Source: JACVRN01 sp035276685 (GTDB taxonomy: Bacteria; Acidobacteriota; Blastocatellia; Pyrinomonadales; Pyrinomonadaceae). Taken from it: a DNA stretch of 64,000 bases. Position numbers and translations under genes: made by a program. The first letter of the stretch is position 1. Each line of letters begins with the position of its first letter. The stretch is from positions 1 to 64,000 of the forward strand of contig DATELK010000092.1 in assembly GCA_035276685.1 (NCBI GenBank), in the 5' to 3' direction. The notes under the pieces are model-generated. The model ran no database searches and was not told where the DNA came from. It saw only the letters and a list, made by a program, of their open reading frames with translations. Positions 21,240 through 33,200 of the stretch are shown in pieces.

Positions 21240-24200
21240 GCGACTTCGACTTCTCACAACTGCCATCGCAGAAGGCCAATTCAGGCACGCCCTTCTTTGA
21301 TACCCCGTCGGGCGAAGAAGACGGGCCGATTGACTTCACAAAGTTGCCATCACAGCAGCAGAGAAGGCGCGGCCCGACGCGCACGGGGAGAGTCTTCACG
21401 CAGTTCTACCCAGAAGGCACCGAGAACTGGCGGATGGAGCAGGACGCGCCGAAGATTGAGAGTTGGCTGAAAACCAACATAGGTTCTGGCTATTCATTCC
21501 GCAGAGGGCAGAGCAAGTTTCAGGCAGCGCAGGGGCGCGACCATTCTCAAGCCATAGATGTCGGCATGAACCCCCTCAGCGCGCAGGGCCAGAAGTTCAT
21601 AGATTGGCTTCAAGACAATAACATTCCTTTTCAGTACGCGACCCAACCTGCCACGAAAGAAGTTAACGGACGCAGAGTTGTCATCTCTACGGGCCCGCAC
21701 TTTCACATCGGTTGGCCTTCGGGCAGGAACGGCCCCGTCATCAATTCAAAGGGTTTGTCCTACGCTCAACTGCCTCAGTTCGACTTCTCCTCGCTGCCTT
21801 CGCAGCAAGATGGGACAACCGCGCAGTCTCCGCAGCAACCGCGCAAACCCCTCACTCGGAAAGAAGCCGAAGAGGAAGAGCGCCAAGTTTATGAATGGTC
21901 ACAGAAAATAGCGAGGGGCGAGGATGCGCCATATCCTCTGGCCTCGCAGAGCCCTGCCAGCGCGCCCGCCCCTCAAACTGCTCAGCCTGCTACCCCGGTA
22001 GACCAACAGGCTGAGCGGCCCGCCTTGGATACGAGCGCGACGCGCCAGCGAACAGTCACATCCCAGATTCCCGGCTTGCTTGAGGCTGGAAATATTGACT
22101 TGGCGAAGCGGCCTGTCGTTAAGAACGAGGACGGCTCAATCAGCACAGTTCGTTCCATTTCAATCGGCGTTGACGGCAAGGAGGTCTTGATTCCGACTGT
22201 CTCGGACGATGGCCGCATTCTCTCGAATGACGAGGCCGTAGAGCAGTACAGGCGGACGGGCAAGATGCTCGGCGTCTTCGACAGCCCTGAGAGTGCTAAC
22301 GCCTACGCGAAGATTCTGCACGACCAGCAAGAGGCCATGTATGCGCAGCCCGAAGAGCGCACGGACGACTTCGCGCCGCTAGATTCTGACTTCAGGCGCA
22401 GGCAGCAGCAGTACTCACAGATTGACACTGTTAGTCAGGCGGCTGTGGCCACTATGCAAGAGCAGCGCGCGGCGCAAGCGCGAGCAAAAACGGAATTCAG
22501 GGCGCAGCTCCGCAAGGCGCGCAGAAGGTTCGTAAAGGCGCGTAGAGCCTTCGAAGACATCGCAAAGTCCCAGCAGGCCATGCGCGCCGACCGCGAGCGC
22601 ATAGCGGCAGGCGGGAAAGTAGAAGTCAGTACGGGCGGGCTCCGCGCTATCGAGAGCGTACAGTCCGAACAGGCAATGCGCGACGCTGAGCGTGAGATGG
22701 AAGAGGCGCGGGAGCAGTACCTGGGCATCAAGAAGCGAGGCTTCCAGTTCGACACGCGCACGAGCCTACAAAAGCAGTTAGAGGGCGAAAACGCCCGAGC
22801 AGTCAAAGCAATCACGAACCCCGCCGCGCGAGAGCGCGCCGTTGCTGAAGAGTCTGCACGCCAGAAGCTTCGCTCGGAACTCCGCCCCGAGGCCATACGG
22901 CAGGTGCTTATCAACCGCGTGCCGGGAATAGAAGGGACGCGCTGGACGCCTGAACAGTTAGAGCAGATGGTCAGGGAGAAAGGTCTGACGGGTGAAGTCG
23001 AAGCGACCCTCAACAACCAACTCAACGCGCAAATCGGCAATCAGGGCAGCGCGCAGAATGAAGTAGCCCGTCAGGAAAGAGTTTCAAAGCTCTCCACGCT
23101 TGAGAAGGCTGTAGAGAGTGGCAAGCAGTTCGCTCTGGCGATCCAGCAGATGCCCGCCGACGTGCTGCAAGCGGCTTCCATAGCCACTACATTCGCGCCG
23201 AGCCTGCTTGACGGCATACAGGGCAGAGTCACAGGTCGCGGTCTTCTCTCCGAGATAGACCAGTACCTGAAATCCAAAGGACTGCCCGGCGCTCCCATCA
23301 TCAACCCGGAAGCAAATCCACTGTGGATCCTCGGAGAGCGCAGCAAGCGGGAAGCAGAGCGCATAGCGCAGGTCAATCCCGACTACGCGCAGGAGTTCGC
23401 CCCGCAGGTCGCAAACGCTTTGGGCCAGTTGACCGCGCAGCTTGCTACGGGCGTCGGACTCGGCAAAGCGCTGAAAGCAGTCCCAGAGGCTGCGAAGTGG
23501 ATGTCTCTCGCGCTGGCTGGCTCTCAGACGGGCGTACAGGGCTACGTACAGGCCCGCCAGTACACGGATGATTTAGATGAGGCGCGGCTATCCGCCCTTC
23601 TCTACGCCGCCGCGACCATCAGCACCGAGAAGATTCCCTTTGACGAGTTCATAGAGAATCTCACGAAAGCCCCTGCGCTCTCAAAAGGCTTCAAGGCTTA
23701 CGTGAAGGACGTAGGCAAGGCGATGGCTGTAGGCGCAGCGGCAGAAGGCGGACAGGAGGTCTCTGAAGAGCTTATCCAGAGCGGGACCGAAGCAGTCCGT
23801 TTCGGAAAGCCCATGCCTTCGCTTTCAGACCTCGCGCGCATCTTCGCAGTCTCGGCCGTCTCTGGTGGGGCCGCAGGCGGAGGCACGCGTATCGCTGGCC
23901 GTCTGATGGCCTCAATAGAGCAGAAGCGTGAAGAAGGCAGGCCGGAGCCTGAAATAGTTCAATCAGCAGCCTCAGAAGTCCTCGATGCGCTCTCTTCTGC
24001 GCGCACCCCTAACGAGGCGAATGAAGCTGCGGGCCTAGCGTCGCAGATGGGCATTGCGGACGAAGAGATTAGCAAAGCCCGTCGGACGCCCGTGCAGGAA
24101 TCAAAAGAGACGCTCCGGGCGCAGCTACGTTCAGCCAAAGACCCCGACTCCCCGCGCGTCGCCGTCTTCTTTCCCGATGGCACGGAAGAGCCGTCTGCGC

Positions 24201-27200
24201 TGAAAGGCTTCGCCCGTGTGGAAGTCGAAGGCGGAGTGCTGCACCTCAAGCGCTCGAAGCTTCGACAGTTGGGCATGACGAGTTCTCAGGCCATCCGTGA
24301 TTTCGTCGCGGAGAACGGCATAGAGCCACTCATAGGCAAAGTAGCACCCGTCGAAGATACGAGCCGGGGGCCTGCGCTCAGGACAGAGGATGCTAATGGT
24401 AACGAGCTTTCCACGAGCATCGTGCCGACGCCTGAAGCCGCAGAGACCCAAGCTGGGGTAGACCGCGCGCAGTTCCCGCAGGCCGTGAGACAGGAAGTAA
24501 TTCCGGCGCAGGCAGCGGCAGAGAGAAGACTTGCAGAGGCGACAGCCGACATCCCTGCAATAAAAGAGCAGGGGCAGGCGAGGGGGACGCTTTCGCAGGA
24601 GCGCCAGTCGGGTATCACACCCGAAGAAGCACGCTCGTATCTGGAGAGCAAGCAGGTCTATGAAGCTTACCTGAAGAACCCTGTTGAAAGCGCTCGGGAA
24701 GGTGCGCTCGAAGCAGACCGTAGAATACGCGAAATACAGCACAGGATAGCTACGGCTTCGCCCGAGGTGGTAGCGGTTAGAGACGAGCGCCGACAGGTGG
24801 CCAGAGCCATTCCCCGCAGTTCAGGAGCAGAAAAGGAAACGCTCTACTCACGATTCGATGAATTAGATAAACGTTATAACTCTCTAATTGAAGCAGGGAT
24901 AGAAAAAGCTTTTGAGACACAAAATCAGGCAGCGCAAGGAGAATCCCCCAATGATAGAGCTATTGAAAGCACTAATATTCCTGCTGCTAGTCGTGGCGCT
25001 GCTGAGATATCTGGCCAAGCGGCACGCCCGCAAGGTACTGGGCAAAATATAACTGAAACGATAACTGAGGAATCCCCCGATGAGAAATCGCAGACTGTTA
25101 CGCCTGAAAGTGTGCCGACGACGAGCGCGCCGCGCCAGTGGCAGCACGCTACATTCGGATTAGTCGAAGAGGTAGAAGGCAAGCGTGCCGCGCCGGGCAA
25201 GGTCTGGGTACGCGACTCTTCTGGCGCAGAGCATGAGATACAGGCTTCAAATGGCAACGGGCGCGGAAATAACTTAGCCGTGCCCGTGCGCCAGCGCAGA
25301 GGTCTAACCTTTGAGCCAAAACCCCCTCCAACTTCTGTTGCTCCCAATGGAAAGGAGGCTCTTGATGAAGTAAGCGAAGCGCGTGACGCGCAAGCCGCCT
25401 CGGAAAAAGAAGCGAGTGGAGGGGCGGCCCAAGCATCTGCCCCTTCACAACTCAACGTTGGCGAGATTTCTGATGACGAACTCGACGCAATCTATCGTGA
25501 TTGGGTTGCGATGCGTGACCCGAGCGTAGGCGCATCCCCAAGCCCTGCGACGCTTCAGAAGTACGCAGGATGGGCGCGTCGTATCCTTGCTGGCGAGAAA
25601 GGCGTGAGCCCGTCGCCTCCCGAAGACTTTGCGCGGTTCGTGCGCGTGCGCCGTGAAGGTAAGCGGCAGGGCATGGACTTGCGCGCCGTGTTCACTGCGT
25701 TCAAAAACGGACAAGATTTTCCAGTTCAGGGGCAGAAAGAGGCACAGGAGGCAGATGCCGCACCGCCCGCCGCGCGAGCAAATGCGGTTGCCCCGAAATC
25801 TTCAGACGGAGGCTGGAAACAATTCTCTCCCGAATCCGGCTCTCTGAATATCCCGCGCGCTTCGATGCCTCAAATCAAATCGGAGCATCGCGGCGCAATG
25901 GTGCAATTTCTGAAGGGCAGAGGTATCAACCACGAGCAGGTGAAAGTTGCGCCGAACGCTCTCAAGCCCACGCAGGCAGAGTACAGCCCTGAAAAGGTAG
26001 AGAAGGCCAAAGGCTTTGAAGGGCCGAACCGCTCTATCCTCATCTCCAACGACGGACACGTTCTCGACGGGCATCACCAGTGGCTCGCGGCTTTAGAGAA
26101 TGCCCCTAATGAGCCCTATCCTGCTATTCGATTCGACGCTCCGATTCAATCGCTCATACTCGAAGCCGCGCGCTTCCCGTCCAGTGGAGTAGATGAGGCG
26201 AGTGGGACAAATTCATCTGGAAATGTCCAAGTCTCAAGCCCTGCCAGTCGGACATCTGAAGAGGAAATGTCCGACCCTGAGCGGCAGGCAAAGATTGACC
26301 GAGCGGCGAACCGAAAGCCTCGCCGTCGCCCCGCTCCTGACCCTGAAAAGCACAGCCTCGCTGAGTTCGCATTGCTCTCTGGTGGCCTCCGTCCGTCAGC
26401 AGATAACGCGGGCGAGTTGCGCCGTCTCTCTCCAAAAGAACTCGGCGGTCGCTGGATAGGACTCTATAACTCGAAATCCGGCCTGACTGTCGAGAGGATG
26501 ATGGAGCGCGCAGCCGAAGCAGGCTATCTGCCGGACTACAAGACGGAAGAGGCGTTCGATAGCTCCGCCATAAGCCCGAGTGAGTTCATCCAGATGATTG
26601 AGGACGACGCTCGCGGGATAAAGAAAACTTATTCAACGGCCAGCGACGTTGCACAATCAGAACTCGAAGAACTCTCGCCCGCCGACCGGGCAGAACTTGA
26701 CGCGGAAATGTCTTTCCTGCGCGACCGCAGGGTGATAGAATTACTGAAAGAGGTTGAGAATGGACACGAAGACGAAGGACTCCGATACGAACTCTACATC
26801 CTTGCCGCCAACTACGGAATTCCTGATGAAGCGGCTGACAGCCACCTCTCGTATGCACGAGAAGTCGGGGCTGAGCAGGGGCTACGTGAGGAACGCCCTG
26901 AATCGGATTCAGAAGAAGACCTCTCCTTCGACTTCGCGGACGAACAACCCACCAGCCGAAAGCTAGAAGACTATTACCAGCCTACGCAGGCAGGCTTAGG
27001 ATTCGCAGAAAGTGAAAGCGGACTCTTCGCGGAAGGCGGCGCGCGTGCGGTCGAGCAGTTCGAGGCCCCAACGGATGCCACGAAAGAGCAGAAAGAGTAT
27101 GCCGCGCGAGACTACGCTGACCGTCTCATTCGCTCGCGCATCGGTGACGACGCGACGACCACGCTCTACAACTTAGCCGAAGAAGACTCGCCCGTTCGAA

Positions 27201-30200
27201 AGCTTGTACTTCCTTTAATCGAAAACCTACAGCGCGTCGAAGGCCATAAGAACTATCGCCCTGTTGATGTCGCACTCTTGCGTGACACCATTCCTGCGCT
27301 TGAAAAGCTCGCATCCCTTCGACGCTCGGACACGCCCGTCTCGGACTATCTCAGTCAGGAGAATCTATTCTCTACAGAGCGCGAGCTGACGCCTGAGCAG
27401 GAAATTATTCTTGCTGATGTTGATAGAACTGGACGGTTACCGGAAGGACTGATTAAAGAGGCTGATGTTACAGCAGGGGCGGGGGACTTGTTTGCCGCGC
27501 CGCTCAAGATGGCGCTGGCTGAAAACGCCCCAACGTTTTTCTCTCAGTTGGAGAGAACTATCACAACGAAGATGCCGAACCGCGCATCTGTAACTCAAGT
27601 TCGTCAAATCATCTCAAATCCTCAGAATGTCAAGCCCGATGAATTGAAATGGTCAGGGCTGGAAGATTTCCTACAAGATAAAGAACTGGTCACGAAGCAG
27701 GAAGTTTTAGGTTATCTTCGTGCTAACCACACTGAGATTGTGGATGTCGGATTGGGGTCGGGTTTTGGCGAGAAGATTAGCGCACAGGAAAAAGCGCAGT
27801 TATCAGCAAAAGTTGAAGAAGCGCAAAAAGCAGTTAAGCAGGCATCTCAGGTTGCATTGGAGAGACACGGATTAAAAATTGGAGACCGCGTTGCGACAGT
27901 TGGCAACGCGCCGTCCATCGGTGGTTATAGGTACTCAACGGGCAAGGTCTATGAGGTAGCAGAGAGAGCAGACGGCAGACCGTACTGGAAATTGGTTCGT
28001 GAGTTCGGTGGAACAAGGTCAGGCCGCTCGAATAAGTTCATACGGGAATTGGAAGAGCAAGCCCCTGAAAAATGGGTTGCAGAGCTTCCCTCTGTAGAGC
28101 CTTCGTATGAACAAACTAAAGTGCTGGAAGAGGCGAAAGAGCAGTTAAGAGAATTGCGGTCATCAGGCCGCGCGATGCCTGTTCAATTCGGCCCCGGCAA
28201 GTATCCTGGACTATCTCTCCCTGGCGGCAAGAAATACCGCGAACTATTTGTTACATTGCCGAACGCGAAAGGAGCGATTTGGAGGGACGGGCATCTTGAT
28301 TATCAGCACATTAAGAACCCTGTTGCTAGGATTAGATTTGATGAGCGTGTTGACACGGAAGGCAAAAAGACCCTGTTCGTTCAGGAAGTGCAGCCGCCTC
28401 AGAAGTCGCAACAAGCAAAGATGCCTGAGTGGGCGATTAAACGCTGGCGCGAATTGGCGATGAGGCGCGTTATCAGGTTTGCGGCTGAAAACAAGCTTGA
28501 CCGCGTAGCGTGGACAACCGGGGAACAGCAGGCGCAGAGATACGACCTATCAAAGCACATTGATTCGATTGACTGGCAGAAGAACTCAAACGGCCACTTC
28601 AATCTAACGCCTATAAAAGAAGGGCGTGGCGTCCCCAACGCGCATCGCACTAATGTCCCACCTGATAAGTTGGAAGAATACGTAGGTAAAGATATTGCGC
28701 GGAAGATATTAGACGGCGAAGGCCAGACATGGGAAGGAAGCGACATTGCACAGGGGAAGCTATCCGGGCTGAGTCTCAAGGTTGGCGGAGAAGGTTTAGC
28801 GCGTATCTATGACAGCGACTTGGTTAATGTAGTAAATAAGATTGCTGGTAAGTTCAGTGCAAAAGTCAGTACTGCGGAAATCGTCACCGAAGAAAATACA
28901 AATACCGCCGTTCACTCCATAGACATAACCCCTTCAATGAAGAAGTCAGTCATTGAAGAAGGCCAACCGCTATTCATGGCGCGTCGCGCGTCTGAACTGC
29001 GCTCCGTAGAAAACGCCGCAGACTTAGTCTCCCGTACCACGTCGCGCAGAGACGGAAATCAGGTCGTCACGAACGCGGAAGGCGCGGAACTCATTCGCCG
29101 AACCCTCGGCCCCGACGATTCTGCCTCCTTCGGTGCTGTATTCTTAAAATCGAACGAGGTGGATTACGCGCTCGAAGACCTCCTGCCGGGAATTAAACAG
29201 ATGCGGGAGGCCGGATACTCGGAAGAAGAGATTAGACCGCTCAGACAGCTTGCCGCTAACCTCAAGCGCGCTCGTGAAGAGAACGGAACGGTCGTAATCA
29301 CCGTCAAAGGCCATCGCAAAGAGGGCGTCCCGCACGAGTATCTTCACGAGGGCCAGTACATCGGCTCAAGCGGTAAAAACCCGGACGAGCAACTGGCAGC
29401 AGAAGACCTCAAGGAACTGGACGAATCCGAGGACTCAAGAGCGTGGGCAGAGTTCTATAAAGACACGCCCGAGTATCAGAATATCAGCCCCGGTGTGCGC
29501 GTCGCGGAGGTCGCGGCTACTTACGCCGCAGGCGGCTATGTTAAGCTTGGCCGTACACGCGAGCAGGCCAGAGAGTTCCTGAAGAAGTATTTCAGGGCTT
29601 TCATTAAAAAGAATGGTGTCCAGTCGGTCGAAGCCTTCAGGAGACAAAGAGAAGATGTCAGACAAATCATCAAAGAGGCGAGGGCTGAAGTTTCTCAAGA
29701 AATCGGAGGCTCAGAAGAGAGAAGCGCAGAAAGCCGCAGAAGACCCCCTGACGAACGCTTACGCGACGTTCCTTCAGAACAAAGACAAACCGGAAGAGGC
29801 ACTGGACGAGGCTCTGGACAAGATGCTGGAAGAGCAGGAGAAGTAAGGCAGAGGTCATTGCCTGAGACCCTGCGCTCTCAGGGGCTTCGCGCGCTTGATG
29901 CGCTCTATCCTGTCCACCACGATAAGGCAGCCGTCGCGGAGGCGCGCGCCCTGCTTGAAAAGCACGGCCTTGAAGGCTCGATTACTCTCCTAAAAACCGT
30001 GGAGCGCCCCGGCTCTGAGCATGTAATACTCTTCAAAACCATATCTCATTCCCTGGAAGATGCGGCGGTGCGTCTTGCTGAAACCCGCCCCGACGACGCC
30101 GAACGTCTGATGCGCGAGCAGCACGAGTTGACGCAGGACGTGTCGGAGCGCTTCACCAGCGCGGGAGAGTTCATCCGCGCGGCACAGCTTCTCGCGGATT

Positions 30201-33200
30201 CCGTGGAAGGTCTTGGTGTCGCTGCCGAGAGACTGGCTAAAAAGCGCGGCAAGCCGCTCTCGGATAAAGAGCGTCGGAAGATTAAAGAGAAGGGCGAGCG
30301 ACAGGAGACCGCAAACTCTACGGAAGAGATTGCTGCCTCGGAAGTCGCGCGCTTGAAACGACTCTCCACAAACCTACAGGCTCGAATCCGCAGTCGTGAG
30401 CAGAAGCTGAAAGAGTTAGACGGGCAGATGCCTGCGCGCAAAAAACGTGGGGGCTCGCCCTTCGACCGCGTTCGCAAAGCAGCGCGCAGTATCGTCGCCC
30501 CGGACGTTGCGGCTCTGAAGGCTCAGATAAGGGAAAGTCTTGGTCTTAGCGGCCCTCTGAAAATGGCCCTCCCTGAATCGGAGGCGCGGCCTGCTGACTT
30601 ATCCCCTGACCAAATCGCAGACCTCGCGCGCTACGGCTCCTTCATCCTGCTGGACGCAGAGCCCGGCACCCTCTCAGTCTCCGCTTGGAAAGAGCAGATG
30701 AAACGGGAGTTCGGCTCCGGCATTGAATCGTCCCTTGATGCAATCCACGCTCAGGCCGTGAGGCTCAAGCGCAACGCCTTGTCGCAGGCGAGATTCGAAA
30801 GGCTCGTAGAGCGACTCTCACGAGAGAACCCGGAGCTTGACCGCCTCGCCTTAGAAGATTTAGCCAACGATGAGCTGCAAAGTATTCGCCTGCGCCGCAT
30901 CGCCGCGCTTGAGCATAACAAGCACGCCGCGAAGACCGAGAGAATAAGAGAAAGAGAGCAGAGGAAAGAGCGGAAGAGAATCCGAGAGCTTGAGAAGCGC
31001 GTTGATGGGCTAAAGCAGAAAATCAGGGAGAAGAATGTCGCTCTGAAGCAGAAGCCGGACAAGGCCGTGAGCGCCGAAGTCGCCGCCCTGCAAGATGAGA
31101 TTAAGACCCTAACGAAAGAACTGAACAAACTGCGCCGTGAGGCGAACCGCAAGCCCTCCGCTTTGGTTAACGCCATAGGCTCGCTCGCTCAGAACGAAAC
31201 GGAGGCCCGCTCTGCCGTTATGCTCTCTCAGGCTGGCATGACGCCCGGTAAATTCATGCGCGAGATGATGGGGCAGGGCATGTCTAAGGGGGATGCGCGT
31301 TCTGCCTTCCGTGACGGTGGTCGCGTGCTAAAGGCATCTCGTAGAGTCGTGCAGTCTGAGAAGGACATGAGAGGCGCTCTGCTGCGGGAAAAACTGGCAC
31401 AGACGGAAGAGGAAAAAGCCAGAGCCCTTGAGCGTTACATGAAGACTCGTTCAGATAACCTGAGAGCGCGGCAGGATGTTGCTAGAGAACTGGATTTGCT
31501 ATCTCGCGGCACGGTCGGAAAGGCCGTCATGTATGCCGGAGAAGCAATCAACATCCCCAAGTCCGTGATGATTACTTCGATGGCTTCGGCAGACGTGTCC
31601 GGCACGGGCCGTCAGGGGCTTCCCCTGGCAATCATGCACCCGTCAAGCGCACCCGCTCTGGTGCTGGAAGCCTTTAAGGGGTACTTCGATAAACCAGCCG
31701 CCGACAATATTGATTATGTCGAGAATCATCCAGACTTTAACCTGTCCGTCTTAGCCGGGGCTGACTATTCCACTGCCGGAGGCCGTGGGCAGGGGGAAGA
31801 GTTCTTCCGGGGCGGCAGATACATAGAGAAACTGGGTGAGATTCCAGTCGCCAAAAACATCCCCATCGTCAAACACCTGCTGAAGCTGCCGGGCGAAGTG
31901 ACGCGCCGCTCAGACCAGTCGTTCGGCTCAAGCCTTGACCGCCTGCGTCTTGAGGTCTTCTCCGCATGGGCAGATATTTTGAGGACGGGCGGGCTGACGT
32001 GGAAAGACAACCCAGAGGCTTTCAGGACGCTGGCGCGTGCCATCAACATCTTTGGTGGTCGCGGGGATATTGGCCCTCACAACGCGCGGGCGACGAAAGC
32101 GCTGCAAGCGGTTCTGAATGTTCTGTCCTTCGCTCCGCACTACCGGATGAGCCGCCTTCAGATGTCCACCCTGCTCTTGAATCCAAGCTTCCACGACGCG
32201 CCTTCGGCGGCAAAGAGAATCGTTTTTAAGAACTATCTCAAGTGGAGACTGGCCACGGGGCTGCTGCTCGGTTTGGGCGCACTCTTTGGCTTGGTTGACC
32301 TGGACGACCCGGACGAAAGCCAGTGGGGGAAGATAAAAGTCGGCGACCAGAAGATTGACATAACGAGCGGCGTAGGGTTGCAGGATAGATTCTTGGCAAG
32401 GCTGGCGATAGAGGCGTTCTATCGCGGCGTGCCGGGCAAGGTCACGGGGCTAATGTCGGCCAAAGAGCTAGGCAATATCACCCTGCGCTGGGGTAGAAGC
32501 GGCCTCAGCCCTGAAAAGAGCTTGGCTGTGGACTGGTTCACCGGAGAGGACTACTCGGGAGAGAAATTCCACTGGGGAGGCTGGGACGGCGCGCTCGCCT
32601 CAAGGATGCTCCCGCTCGGGCCAACACAATCCATTGCGACTTATCGGAAGGAAGGCGCTGTCTATGGGCTTGGGAATTTCGCCGCAGAGTTCTTCGGCTT
32701 CGGCTCAAGTATCTACCGAGAGAAAGAGGATAGACCCCAAACGACCGCTGAAAAACTGGCAGCGAGATTCGCCTATCAAAACTCTTTCGGAGGCTCTGAC
32801 CTATCAAGGGAGATGCGCGAGAAGCTGAGTGATTTGAAGGCGCGCTCGCGAAAGGGCGAGGATGTGAGCGGGGAAGTGGAAAAGCTGGTAGCCGAAGGCG
32901 TCATCACCGAGCAGCGCGCAGGCCGCATACTGAAGGCCAGTGAGCAGACCAGGTTTCAGGAGCTAATCGGGGATATTAAGTCCGAAAAAGATATTGAGCA
33001 CGTCTTGCGCTACGCTACACCCGAAGAGCAGAAATCCGTGGAAGGAATCCTGCGTCAGAAGAGGCTTAGAGCCGCCGAGCGCGAGGCCGAAGAGCGCGAG
33101 AGGCTGGAGAATCCGGCGAAGGCGGGGAGGAACCGAAGGCGCTCCGAGAAAGCATCGCGCACGCGCCAGCGTCGCTTGGAGCAGCGCTACGGAGCGAACG

